NCBI GenBank assembly: GCA_964577715.1
Contig: CAZOAA010000023.1
Span: 1-24,933, forward strand
Direction of reading: 5' to 3'
From: SUP05 sp964577715
GTDB lineage: Bacteria > Pseudomonadota > Gammaproteobacteria > PS1 > Pseudothioglobaceae
DNA: 24,933 bases
The notes below the pieces were generated by a model. It searched no databases. It was not told the DNA's origin and saw nothing but the letters and a program-made list of their open reading frames with translations. The position numbers were made by a program, and so were the translations under genes. Of the stretch, positions 8,462 through 17,099 are shown in pieces (position 1 is the stretch's first letter; the number at the start of each line of letters is the position of its first letter).

Positions 8462-8485
8462 ATGAATACATATTCCAAAATTTAA
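8462..8485 (+). pseudogene. Possible 5' remnant of a lost gene
   Basis: A GAGGT ribosome-binding sequence (8451-8455), six bases of spacing and an ATG at 8462 make a textbook initiation site, but the frame stops after seven codons. The next real gene has its own start 44 bases further on. I read this as the start of a deleted or frameshifted gene; a chance ATG or a leader peptide are alternatives. There is too little coding sequence to name it. Confidence 0.25.
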
Positions 8486-8528
8486 GTACAATATTTTTTT
8501 ATCTTTTTTAAGTAAATCAGTGAGTATC

Positions 8529-9692
8529 ATGAAGGTTATTTATTCTACAGCAAGTCACTTGGGTGGCACCGGACTTTCCAATGTTGCATTTCATGCTGGC
8601 AGGGCTTTGTATAAAGATGGTAGTTTAGATCGCCTAATTACCTATCGCAATAAGCAAGATGAGATACCTCAGTATTTAATTAAAAGAATTGTTTTTCAGC
8701 CGGCTAAAATATTTTCAAGTCTTTCTTCACGTTATTACTACAGTATGAAGAGAATGTGGACAGATTATCGAACTGAACAATATATCAACAGCCATGATTG
8801 TGATATTTTTCACAGTTGGACGCATGAATGTTTACGTAGTTTATATGCCGCAAAAGAAAAAGGAATCCTAACTATTGTTGATAGGGGTTATTCACATCCA
8901 CACTTTTCTAAACAAATTTTGGATGAAGAGTATGAGATTTACGGTGTTGATCGAAAACTAGATCAAGTTCCAAATTGGCTTACTCCATTCGACCATTGGC
9001 GCAGAGAATTGGAAGAGGCGTGTGAAGAGTTCGATGTTGCTGATTATGTATTTGTAAATTCTCCTTTTTGTTATAAGACATTTATTGACAAGGGCTACTC
9101 GAAAGACAAACTTGTTATGATTCCTCGCGGTTTTGATCCTCAAAAATATCAGCCAAAACCACAATCTGACTCAGTTTTTAGAGCTATATTTGTTGGCCAA
9201 TTAGAAGTACGAAAAGGCTTGAAATACCTGTTAGAAGCATGGGATAGGCTTAACTTAAAAAATGCAGAGTTATTAATTGTAGGTCATCTAATGGATGAAG
9301 TTAAGCCAACAGTAGGTCCTTATTTAAAACGCCCAGACGTTCGCCATGTAGGCTTTGTTCCAGACCCTATAGAGGCCTACAATAGTGCAACCATATTTGT
9401 TTTTCCTAGTGTTGACGAGGGTTCTGCAAAGGTAACATATGAGGCAATGGCGTGCGGATTGCCAGTCGTGGTTACAGATAATGCTGGATCGTTGGCAATA
9501 GATGGAGAAGATGGTTTTATTATACCGATTCGAAGTGTAGATGCATTAATGGAGAAGATCTCATTCTTTTATGATAATCGTGATATAGCAAATGAAATGG
9601 GATTAACTGCAAGAAAGCATATTGAATCATATACATGGGATGCTTATGAGAAAAATCTCATTAATAAATATCACGAACTTTCAGAGCAGTAA
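8529..9692 (+). CDS. GT4 family glycosyltransferase
   Basis: 387-residue GT-B transferase from the ATG at 8529; an in-frame GTG at 8520 would add three residues, and neither has a strong Shine-Dalgarno. The glycine-rich LGGTG loop is near the N-terminus. The donor domain has FVGQLEVRKGLKYLLEA, then VDEGSAKVTYEAM with the E-x7-E pair at E297 and E305. An unusually rich Tyr/Arg stretch (RYYYSMKRMW, about 68-77) could contact the membrane or the acceptor. It sits between two gaps with gene remnants, so it may have been added to or retained in the cluster separately from its neighbours. Specificity unknown. Confidence 0.83.
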   Translation: MKVIYSTASHLGGTGLSNVAFHAGRALYKDGSLDRLITYRNKQDEIPQYLIKRIVFQPAKIFSSLSSRYYYSMKRMWTDYRTEQYINSHDCDIFHSWTHECLRSLYAAKEKGILTIVDRGYSHPHFSKQILDEEYEIYGVDRKLDQVPNWLTPFDHWRRELEEACEEFDVADYVFVNSPFCYKTFIDKGYSKDKLVMIPRGFDPQKYQPKPQSDSVFRAIFVGQLEVRKGLKYLLEAWDRLNLKNAELLIVGHLMDEVKPTVGPYLKRPDVRHVGFVPDPIEAYNSATIFVFPSVDEGSAKVTYEAMACGLPVVVTDNAGSLAIDGEDGFIIPIRSVDALMEKISFFYDNRDIANEMGLTARKHIESYTWDAYEKNLINKYHELSEQ

Positions 9693-9706
9693 TTTAAAAA
9701 AATATT

Positions 9707-9814
9707 ATGCTGAAGCTATTAATATTATTGACTAAGAAGCCACTGCCTTATAGCAGTATATTAATAATAGAGTATTTCGATGAACTTAAGAAATTACTAC
9801 TTCCTAATCACTAG
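9707..9814 (+). pseudogene. Possible glycosyltransferase N-terminal remnant (35 codons)
   Basis: A 35-residue ORF in the 133-base gap before the next gene. It starts LKLLILLTKKPLPYSS, which resembles the first strand and loop of the GT4 at 11948 (MKVLFLLTKRQPPSA) in pattern and several identities, then ends at a TAG. That TAG lies just before the Shine-Dalgarno of the next gene. I see no Shine-Dalgarno for this ORF itself. It may be the decayed start of a glycosyltransferase, or simply a chance ORF in AT-rich DNA. Confidence 0.28.
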
Positions 9815-9825
9815 AGAGGTTAAGT

Positions 9826-10956
9826 TTGGAGTCATCAAGAATCAAAATATTAAGGGTTGTTATTGGACTGAATCAGGGCGGAGTGCAGCAAGGTGTATTA
9901 AATCTCTTTAACGGCCTTAATAAGGAAAGATATGAGCCTATTGCCTGTGCAATTGAAAATACAGGCGCTATTGGTAACGAAATAAAAGCCGCAGGCTTTG
10001 AAGTAATTGTATTAGGGCATAAGAGACAAATGTGGAAAACTGTTTGGTCATTAGTGTGTTTAATGAGAGAAAGAAGAATTGATATTGTTCATGCGTCGTC
10101 TTATCATGCAAGCCTATATTCACGTTTGGCAGCAGTGATTGCAGGTGTTCCAGTCATTTTGGGTTATGAACATGTGGTCTTTGACAATAAGCGCAATCAA
10201 CGTGTTGTTCTTAATAAACTGTTAAATCCTTTTACCGATGGTTTTACCGCAGTTGGTCAGCAAGTTGCTAATCAAGTGCTATCATGGTATCAATATAGCA
10301 AAGAAAAAGTGCATGTAGTTCATAATGGCGTTGATACTAAACGCTATAAACCAGCTGATTCACGTGCAGATGTTAAGAAAAAGCTTGGTTTTGATTCACA
10401 GAAAATTATAGTAGGCATTGTTAGTCGTCTAGATCCAGAAAAAGGTCATCGATTTCTATTTGATGCTATTGCTAAACTTGCACCAAAATATAACGTTCAA
10501 TGGGTTGTTGTTGGTACAGGAAGAGGGGCTAAAAAAATACATAAAGAAGCAAGCGATAAAGGTGTCGAAGATAAAATTGATTTTTTAGGTTTGCGTAGAG
10601 ATGTGCCAGATTTACTAGCTGCATTTGATATCTATGCGTTTCCTACTCTACAGGAGGGTTTTCCTAATTCTCTACTTGAGGCTATGTCTTCAGGATGTGC
10701 AGTGGTAGCTAGTAATTTCCCCGGTAACCTTGAAATGGCAAAACACCAAAAAAACGCGTTAATTGTACCTATGCGTGATTCAGAGAAATTGACAAATGGT
10801 ATTGAAAAATTACTGAAAAACCCTGAATTAATAGATAAATTTGGACGTCAAGCACGCCATGATATTGTAAAAAATTTCTCCTTGGAAAGTTATGCACAAA
10901 ATATGTTTAGAATTTATGAAAATCTGTGTAGAAAAAAAGGGGTAAATTTTGAATAG
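9826..10956 (+). CDS. GT4 family glycosyltransferase (TTG start)
   Basis: 376-residue GT-B transferase. The start is TTG at 9826, supported by a strong GAGAGG (9814-9819) six bases upstream. No ATG occurs in frame before the conserved N-terminal strand and the NQGGVQ loop (16-21). The linker carries HNGVD (166-170). The donor-phosphate-binding R201 and K206 are in SRLDPEKG, and the E-x7-E motif is EGFPNSLLE (E277, E285), so the catalytic machinery looks intact. It overlaps the following epimerase by eight bases. It belongs to the large RfaB-like GT4 group of core and O-chain transferases; the sugar is unknown. Confidence 0.87.
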   Translation: MESSRIKILRVVIGLNQGGVQQGVLNLFNGLNKERYEPIACAIENTGAIGNEIKAAGFEVIVLGHKRQMWKTVWSLVCLMRERRIDIVHASSYHASLYSRLAAVIAGVPVILGYEHVVFDNKRNQRVVLNKLLNPFTDGFTAVGQQVANQVLSWYQYSKEKVHVVHNGVDTKRYKPADSRADVKKKLGFDSQKIIVGIVSRLDPEKGHRFLFDAIAKLAPKYNVQWVVVGTGRGAKKIHKEASDKGVEDKIDFLGLRRDVPDLLAAFDIYAFPTLQEGFPNSLLEAMSSGCAVVASNFPGNLEMAKHQKNALIVPMRDSEKLTNGIEKLLKNPELIDKFGRQARHDIVKNFSLESYAQNMFRIYENLCRKKGVNFE

Positions 10957-11887
10957 GCGCCGTATATTACTAATTGGTGGAAGCGGTTTTATTGGTAAGA
11001 GTCTTTATAAAAATTTGATTAATAAAGGTTTTAGCCCTATTGTTGTTGATTTAGTTAAGCCTAAAATTGAAGGATTTGAAGTCGAGTACTATTCGGCTGA
11101 TGTTCGAAATGTTGCCGATAAGTTTCCTGATCTGTTAGAATCAGCAGAAGTTGTTTATTTATTGGCATGGACAACAAAACCGCAGTCTGCCAATAGCGAC
11201 CCTATCTATGATTTAGATAGCAATGTAATATCAGGTTTGCATTTATTAGATGGAATTTTACGTTTAAAAAATAAACCTAGATTGATTTTTGTTTCAACGG
11301 GAGGTGCTATTTATGGCGAAGTTAAACATCAACCGATTACTGAGGATACAATACCTTTTCCTATTGGTGCTTATGGTATTGGAAAGTGGACATTTGAGCA
11401 GTATTTGATGCTTTATCATCGTTTGTACAGTTTAGATTATCTTGTTTATCGACCTGGAAATCCTTATGGAAAATATCAAGATATTTATTCTAGTCAAGGA
11501 GTTATTGCAGTATTTTTAGGTAAGATTTTTAATGGAGAGACTATTCAGATATGGGGCAATGGTGAAGTTATTCGAGATTATCTGTATATTGACGACCTGT
11601 CCGATGCTCTTTCTTTAGGAGTTGATTACCGACCAAAAGATAGTGGTTTACGTATATTCAATGTTGGTAGCGGTAAAGGGGTATCAATTATCGACTTATT
11701 AGGTCTTATGGATCAAGTCTGTGATATGCCAATCTACACAAAATTTCTTGATGCTAGAAAAGTTGATGTGCCTAAAATTGCTCTTGATTGCTCAAATAGT
11801 AAAAAATATTTAAATTGGAAACCTAAGATTCCATTAGAATTAGGATTAAAGAAAACATGGCAATGGGTACAATCAAAAAAGGATTGA
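10949..11887 (+). CDS. NAD-dependent nucleotide-sugar epimerase/dehydratase (TTG start)
   Basis: 312-residue extended SDR with NAD-binding GGSGFIG (10-16), STGGAIYG (116-123) and the catalytic Y142/K146 (YGIGK). The C-terminal half has the substrate-binding pattern WGNGEVIRDYLYIDD seen in GalE-like enzymes. The start is TTG at 10949, eight bases inside the previous gene, with AAGGGG (10937-10942) six bases upstream. It probably makes a dedicated sugar nucleotide (for example by C4 epimerisation) for one of the adjacent transferases. The exact substrate cannot be assigned: Thr117 follows the conserved Ser, but the rest of the sequence does not match GalE, RfbB or the UDP-GlcA epimerase in this window closely. 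Confidence 0.8.
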   Translation: MNRRRILLIGGSGFIGKSLYKNLINKGFSPIVVDLVKPKIEGFEVEYYSADVRNVADKFPDLLESAEVVYLLAWTTKPQSANSDPIYDLDSNVISGLHLLDGILRLKNKPRLIFVSTGGAIYGEVKHQPITEDTIPFPIGAYGIGKWTFEQYLMLYHRLYSLDYLVYRPGNPYGKYQDIYSSQGVIAVFLGKIFNGETIQIWGNGEVIRDYLYIDDLSDALSLGVDYRPKDSGLRIFNVGSGKGVSIIDLLGLMDQVCDMPIYTKFLDARKVDVPKIALDCSNSKKYLNWKPKIPLELGLKKTWQWVQSKKD

Positions 11888-11947
11888 TATATGTATAAAT
11901 TTATTAAACCACAAGCCACTATGCTGTTATTAAATAATTGATGAACG

Positions 11948-12958
11948 ATGAAAGTACTTTTTTTACTAACAAAACGTCAACCACCAAGCGCCAGATTGCG
12001 CATAAGAAATTGCGTGGATTTTTGGAGGCTAAAAGGTTTAAAAGCGACTATAGTTCCTATACCGTCAGACATATATGGGCGATACAAGCTTTTACAATAT
12101 AGTAAAGAACATGATATCGTTCTTATACAGAAAAAGACGTCATTCCGTGAATTTGAGTTAAGGTTGCTACAAAAAGCTAATCCTAATATATTATTTGATT
12201 TTGACGATGCAGTAATGTTTCATGAATTGGAGCATCATAAACCTCTCTCCGGAAAGAATTTTAAGAAATTTATTAGAACAATTAACTATTGTTCAACAGT
12301 TGTTGCAGGTAATCGATTTTTAGCTCGATTTGCAGAAGCCAACTGTGAGAATGTTCATGTATTACCAACACCTGTCGATATTAATAAGCAACAATTAAAA
12401 GATTGGGATAAGTCATCGAATAGGTTGATTATAGGATGGTTGGGTGTGAAGGGTAATTTACATTACCTTGAGGCGCTTGCCCCTGTTTTTCAAGGTTTGA
12501 CTCAAAAATTTCCAAATCTACATTTAAAAATAGTCTCCAATGATTTTATTGATATAGATGGTGTAAACATAATTAAAGAACGGTGGTCTTTAGAGAAAGA
12601 AGCTGAGCAATTGGCAAGTTTTGATATTGGTTTAATGCCCTTAAAAGATGATCTTTGGTCATGGGGAAAATGTGGGTATAAGATACTTCAATATTTTGGC
12701 GCAGGCGTGCCTGCAGTGGCCTCTCCTGTGGGAATTAATTCTGAATTTATCAACAATGGTGTTAATGGTTATCTTGCCAGTACTCATGATGAATGGGGTG
12801 AAGCGTTAAGAAAGCTACTTGAGGATAAGATATACCGAAAGAAGTGTGGCTATAATGCGAGACAACTTATAGATGAAAAATATTCTCAGGATAATTTTGC
12901 AATAAAGTATTATGAAATTATGAAACAAATGATAATAAGTGCAGAGGCAAATAAATGA
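11948..12958 (+). CDS. GT4-like glycosyltransferase with a non-canonical donor motif
   Basis: 336-residue GT-B protein. It starts MKVLFLLTKRQPPSARLRIR, has the acidic DFDDA at 84-88, the mid-protein IIGWLGVKGN (161-170) and a donor region KCGYKILQYFGAGVPAVASPVG (split here: KCGYKILQYF at 241-250, then GAGVPAVASPVG). In this subgroup the usual EGxP...E motif is replaced by K-x3-LQY, so the lack of the first Glu is a family trait rather than damage. The ATG has no clear Shine-Dalgarno. It ends in an ATGA overlap with the short ORF at 12955. Role: probable core or oligosaccharide extension; the sugar is unknown. Confidence 0.78.
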   Translation: MKVLFLLTKRQPPSARLRIRNCVDFWRLKGLKATIVPIPSDIYGRYKLLQYSKEHDIVLIQKKTSFREFELRLLQKANPNILFDFDDAVMFHELEHHKPLSGKNFKKFIRTINYCSTVVAGNRFLARFAEANCENVHVLPTPVDINKQQLKDWDKSSNRLIIGWLGVKGNLHYLEALAPVFQGLTQKFPNLHLKIVSNDFIDIDGVNIIKERWSLEKEAEQLASFDIGLMPLKDDLWSWGKCGYKILQYFGAGVPAVASPVGINSEFINNGVNGYLASTHDEWGEALRKLLEDKIYRKKCGYNARQLIDEKYSQDNFAIKYYEIMKQMIISAEANK

Positions 12959-13083
12959 AATTTCGTTCAACTATTTATCGCGATGTACATACGTACTTTT
13001 TCAAATATCAATTTAGCCTACCTGAAATTGATAGTAAAATTCAATTAAATAAGGTAAATCCAAATCGGATTCAAATATATTAA
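12955..13083 (+). CDS. Small ORF (42 aa), translationally coupled; possible gene remnant
   Basis: Starts with ATG overlapping the preceding stop (ATGA), an arrangement used by true genes in this cluster, and runs 42 codons to TAA. It begins MKFRSTIYRDVHTYFFKY and is rich in aromatic and charged residues, with no signal peptide or membrane segment. I do not recognise a family. It fills most of the 141-base gap before the next gene, which otherwise appears empty. It could be the intact 5' end of a lost core-modification gene, or a genuine small protein. The overlap makes it the best supported of the short ORFs here. Confidence 0.35.
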   Translation: MKFRSTIYRDVHTYFFKYQFSLPEIDSKIQLNKVNPNRIQIY

Positions 13084-13099
13084 TATTTGAACTACGCAT

Positions 13100-14122
13100 A
13101 TGAATATTTTTAAATTTTTTAAAAAAAATGTTCCTGATATTGCTATAGATACTCGTATTAAGCACGATGTTAAGTCTAGGCCGAAAGTATTAGTACTTTC
13201 TTCTTCAAAGCAAAATCAAAACTATTATCGTGATTATGAGTTAATACGACAAAGTCAAGGTGTATTTCTCACTGAAAAATTTAACTTTGAACAATATGAT
13301 TGGGATATTGGAAGGTTGGTGAATGATTACTTTGATGACCCTATTGATTTAATTTTTATAAATTATGTTCAGGCTTATACAAGTAAGTTGATCGGATTTG
13401 AAAGTATAAATGCAAAAATTATAGGCTTTGTTGGCGATCATTATAATTTTATTGATGATACAAAAAATGCATTACAAAAACAGGATTTTTTTAAAGGTTT
13501 AAAATTATCTGCAATGGCAACCGCTTATCCAAATACAAATAATATTGTTGCAGAAGCATTGCAACAACCGAACTTGCCTTTTATTCATTTACCTTGGGCT
13601 ATAGATCCGTCGGTCTTTCATAATCTTGGTAATAAAAGAAAGTTTGATATTGCTTGTATGGGAGCCATGACAGAAGGAAAGTACCCTTTACGTCGTAAAG
13701 TTCGATTTTGGCTGGAAAAACAGAGCGCTATTCGTTTGCTTAAGAAAAAACGTGTTAAAGGAAGAAACGGTACGGATCATGATGGTGAATCCTTTAATAA
13801 GGCACTAAATAGTTGCAAAGCTGCTTTTACTTGTTGTTCATCCATGAAATATACCCTGATGAAGTATTTTGAAATTCCTGCCTCTGGAGCACTGCTTTTT
13901 GCTGAAGAGACGGAAGATCTTTCTGGTTTAGGCTATATTGATGGCGTGAACTATATTCAAGTATCAGAGGATAATTTTTCTGAAAAATTTGAATATTATT
14001 TTCTTGGCGATGGGCGGCAATCATTTGAAAAAATTAGAAAAGCAGGCTATGAATTAGCTATAACTAAAAATACTTGGGAGAATCGTATTAGCGCCTTTCT
14101 GGAAGATGTTGAAAAATTATGA
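13100..14122 (+). CDS. CgeB-like glycosyltransferase with N-terminal extension
   Basis: 340-residue GT-B protein related to the CgeB/Glyco_trans_1_2 group. About 25 basic residues (MNIFKFFKKN...) precede the first beta strand KVLVLSSS. Then come FVGDHYNF (110-117), LPWAIDP (164-170), the domain-2 start MGAMTEGKYPLR (187-198), and KYFEIPASGALL (255-266) with the donor-site Glu at 258. The same architecture, in a more canonical form, is at 7454. The basic amphipathic N-terminus might tether it to the membrane (inference). No Shine-Dalgarno is visible before the ATG. It overlaps the next gene by four bases (ATGA). Sugar specificity unknown. Confidence 0.72.
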   Translation: MNIFKFFKKNVPDIAIDTRIKHDVKSRPKVLVLSSSKQNQNYYRDYELIRQSQGVFLTEKFNFEQYDWDIGRLVNDYFDDPIDLIFINYVQAYTSKLIGFESINAKIIGFVGDHYNFIDDTKNALQKQDFFKGLKLSAMATAYPNTNNIVAEALQQPNLPFIHLPWAIDPSVFHNLGNKRKFDIACMGAMTEGKYPLRRKVRFWLEKQSAIRLLKKKRVKGRNGTDHDGESFNKALNSCKAAFTCCSSMKYTLMKYFEIPASGALLFAEETEDLSGLGYIDGVNYIQVSEDNFSEKFEYYFLGDGRQSFEKIRKAGYELAITKNTWENRISAFLEDVEKL

Positions 14123-15228
14123 TCCGTATTTTACATATTTTTGTTAGTCTTCCTGTTGGTGGGGCGGAAAATTTATTGTTAAGTACAATTAGAGGGCTTG
14201 ATTCTAATAAGTTTGTTTCAGTAGTTTGTTGTATTTCTGAAAAAGGTCAGGTCGGTGAAGAGATTGAAGCTTTGGGTGTACCTGTATATGCATTAGAAAA
14301 GTTAAAAACTGGTGGTATAGATAGGACAATTATCAACGATATACAGAAATTAATACAAGATCAGTCAATTAATTTGGTGCATACGCATCTTTATCATGCT
14401 AATTTTTATGGAAGATTGGCTGCTAAAAAATCGTCAATACCAGTAGTATCTTCTATTCACAACACCTACTCTGGAAAGCCTAAATTACATAGACGTTTAA
14501 TCAATTGGTATCTCGCTAGATATACTAAGATAATTATTGCAGGATCACAAGAAATTCGTAATGATATTGTTAATTGGGACAATGTTCCAGTTGAAAAAAT
14601 AGAATTAATTCCTAATACGGTAGATTTAAATGCATCTAATAGTCGTTTAACGCCAAAGCAAGCAAGAGGTCGCTTCAAGCTTTCGAGCAAAATAACTGTA
14701 CTTGGGGCTTTAGGGAGGTTAGAAGAACAAAAAGGACATTACTTTTTATTGGAGGCAGTGGCATTATTAAAAGCAAGAAATATCCATACGGCATTATTAC
14801 TTGTTGGTGATGGGCGTTTGCGTGCAAATTTAGAGAAACAAGCACATGATTTGAATATTATTGATGATGTTTATTTTTTGGGCACTAGACGCGATATTGG
14901 TGATTTATTCAAAGCCATGGATATTTTTATTATGCCATCCCTATGGGAAGGTTTATCTTTAGCCATGCTTTCAGCAATGGCGGCAAAACTCCCAGTTATA
15001 GCTACGCGTGTTGGAGGAGTGAAAGAGGTGATAGGAGATGATTGTTATGGTTTAACAGTTCCGTCTAGAGATAGCCTGGCTCTTTCTAAGGCGATTAAGA
15101 GATTGATTAACAATCCTGAGGAGGCTAAAAATTTTGCCAAGCTAGGGCAAGAAAAAATAAAAGAAAATTATTCAGATAGTGCATTAATTGCCACATTAGA
15201 AAAAATTTATATGTCAGCAATGAATTAA
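14119..15228 (+). CDS. GT4 family glycosyltransferase
   Basis: 369-residue GT-B transferase with the N-terminal GGAE loop (14-17), PNTVD in the linker (165-169), and phosphate-binding R200 and K205 (GRLEEQKG). VGDGRLR is at 229-235, and the E-x7-E region is WEGLSLAMLSAM, in which the second Glu is Ser (S285). Loss of the second Glu is less common than Gln and may alter donor ribose binding. It is the last plus-strand gene of the first block and starts in a four-base overlap with the CgeB-like gene, so it belongs to the same transcript. Specificity unknown. Confidence 0.83.
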   Translation: MIRILHIFVSLPVGGAENLLLSTIRGLDSNKFVSVVCCISEKGQVGEEIEALGVPVYALEKLKTGGIDRTIINDIQKLIQDQSINLVHTHLYHANFYGRLAAKKSSIPVVSSIHNTYSGKPKLHRRLINWYLARYTKIIIAGSQEIRNDIVNWDNVPVEKIELIPNTVDLNASNSRLTPKQARGRFKLSSKITVLGALGRLEEQKGHYFLLEAVALLKARNIHTALLLVGDGRLRANLEKQAHDLNIIDDVYFLGTRRDIGDLFKAMDIFIMPSLWEGLSLAMLSAMAAKLPVIATRVGGVKEVIGDDCYGLTVPSRDSLALSKAIKRLINNPEEAKNFAKLGQEKIKENYSDSALIATLEKIYMSAMN

Positions 15229-15347
15229 TGGGTTGTGTCCTTATGGTCGATAAAATATACTTTATTTTAAGTAACTACCAACTTTGCATTCTATGAAATT
15301 AGCTGTCAATTTAAAAAAGCATACTTTCAATAAATGATATAAGGGTG
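15229..15347. other. Convergent intergenic gap, no clear terminator
   Basis: Gap between the converging GT4 gene and msbA. The only symmetrical element is a perfect but A/T-only hairpin at 15251-15269 (TAAAATA, 5-base loop, TATTTTA) with no U-run after it, so I do not call it a terminator. An 18-codon frame (15243-15296) is within what chance allows. Nothing else is seen. Confidence 0.4.
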
Positions 15348-17099
15348 CTATTCATCCATATCTTTAAATTGTATTTTGTATAGATTTGCATAATTCTTAT
15401 TCAAATCAAGCAGTTCTTTATGCGTCCCGTATTCAATAATCTCACCTTTTTTCATAACGATAATTTGGTCAGCATTAACAATAGTTGATAAGCGGTGAGC
15501 GATAACAATAGTTGTTCTATTTTTTTTAAGGTTTTCTAAGGCAGCCTGAACTTGTTTTTCTGATTCACTATCTAGTGCGGAAGTTGCTTCATCTAGAATA
15601 AGAATAGGGGCGTTTTTAAATATAGCTCGCGCTATGGCAATACGTTGTCTTTGCCCACCTGAAAGACGAACACCATTATCTCCAATCAATGTATTTACTC
15701 CTTCTGGCATTTTATCGATAAATTCAGTAGCATTTGCTTGAGTTATGGCCGAACGAATAGCTTCGAGGTGTGTATCTTTTTTAGTGCTCCCATAACTGAT
15801 ATTAGCAGCGATAGTATCGTTAAAGAGAGTTACATCCTGACTAACTAATGCAATATTGCTACGCAGGTCTGCTAATGAAATTTTATTAATATTATTGCCA
15901 TCAATAAATATATGACCTTGACTTATTTCGTATAAACGCGGTAGTAGTGCTGCAAGTGTGGTTTTTCCGCTACCTGACGCCCCAACAAGCGCCACAGTTT
16001 GGTGTGCTTTAATATCTAGAGATAAGTTGTTGATTGCCGCTGTTTTAGTGTTAAGGTAACTAAAAGAAATATTATTGAATTTAATATCACCTCGTAAATG
16101 AATTTGTTTATATTTTTGAGTATCAGATTCACTTTTTTCGTCAATCAAGCCAAAGACACTTTCGGCTGCTGCAAGACTGCGTTGCAAAGGCTCATTTATT
16201 TTGGCTAATCGTTTAATTGGAGAAAGCAATAGTGCTAGTGATGTAAAAAATGACATAAACTCTCCTGCTGTCATTTGGTTTACTTCAATACGATTTGTAC
16301 TTACATAAATAATATAAGCCATAATAATTGCTCCTACCATTTCAATAATAGGAATGCTAAGTGATGACACTACTCGAAGTTTTATCTGGTAACGCCTTAC
16401 CCAGTTTGCAATATCAAAAAACCTTTCTTTTTCATAGGACTGAGCACCAAACATTTTAACTTCTTTTTGTCCTCTTAAGCTCTCTCCCAGGATATGATTC
16501 AAATCACCAAAGCTATGTTGTAGCTTCTTGCTTAATACGCGTAATCGACGCCCGGCAACAACAACAACAGCTGATATCACTGGAACTAATGCAAAAACAA
16601 ATAAACTAAGTTGCCAATCTAAATAAAATAGCCAAATAATAAGCCCTAATATTTGAACGCTATCACGCACCAATGTTACTAATACATCTGTGGCTGATGC
16701 GGTAACTTGAGTGACGTCATTAGTAAATTTTGAAATAATTTTTCCAGTTGAATTATGATCATAAAATGCAGTTGGTAATTTTATTGTACTGTTAAACATC
16801 TTAATACGAAAGTCAAGCACAACTTTTGATGATAACCAAGCAAAGGACAGGACACTGATAAAATTACTTAGTCCTCGTATAAAAAATAGAGCAATAAGTA
16901 CAATTGGCATCCACGTAATATAAAGCTTATCCTTTTCAACAAAAGCACCGTCTAAAAGTGGCTTCATCATAGCAGCAATAGCTGGCTGAGTTGTTGCCAT
17001 TATAATTGTAGAGACAATACCTGCAATAAAAAGATATATATAGGGTTTTATATAACTTAGTAGTCGAAAATACAGGTCTTTTTGTTTAGTTATTTCCAT
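15348..17099 (-). CDS. msbA: Lipid A / LPS core flippase, ABC exporter MsbA
   Basis: 583-residue half-transporter: an N-terminal six-helix membrane domain (about 1-320) fused to an ATPase. As a homodimer it flips lipid A-core across the inner membrane. The ATPase shows Walker A GASGSGKT (373-380), Q-loop SQDVTLF (420-426), signature LSGGQRQR (479-486), Walker B ILILDEA (499-505) with D-loop SALD, and the switch His at 535. The length matches E. coli MsbA (582). It is transcribed against the surrounding plus-strand genes and diverges from the unassigned gene at 17272. The role fits the cluster: no other flippase is seen. A general ABC multidrug exporter is the alternative, made unlikely by context and length. 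Confidence 0.93.
   Translation of the reverse strand: MEITKQKDLYFRLLSYIKPYIYLFIAGIVSTIIMATTQPAIAAMMKPLLDGAFVEKDKLYITWMPIVLIALFFIRGLSNFISVLSFAWLSSKVVLDFRIKMFNSTIKLPTAFYDHNSTGKIISKFTNDVTQVTASATDVLVTLVRDSVQILGLIIWLFYLDWQLSLFVFALVPVISAVVVVAGRRLRVLSKKLQHSFGDLNHILGESLRGQKEVKMFGAQSYEKERFFDIANWVRRYQIKLRVVSSLSIPIIEMVGAIIMAYIIYVSTNRIEVNQMTAGEFMSFFTSLALLLSPIKRLAKINEPLQRSLAAAESVFGLIDEKSESDTQKYKQIHLRGDIKFNNISFSYLNTKTAAINNLSLDIKAHQTVALVGASGSGKTTLAALLPRLYEISQGHIFIDGNNINKISLADLRSNIALVSQDVTLFNDTIAANISYGSTKKDTHLEAIRSAITQANATEFIDKMPEGVNTLIGDNGVRLSGGQRQRIAIARAIFKNAPILILDEATSALDSESEKQVQAALENLKKNRTTIVIAHRLSTIVNADQIIVMKKGEIIEYGTHKELLDLNKNYANLYKIQFKDMDE

Noticed and set aside
11891..11941. 16-codon ORF before the GT4 at 11948
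   Set aside because: No Shine-Dalgarno and no similarity seen; mentioned only as part of the gap pattern.
15243..15296. 17-residue ORF in the convergent gap
   Set aside because: Length expected by chance; no start signal.
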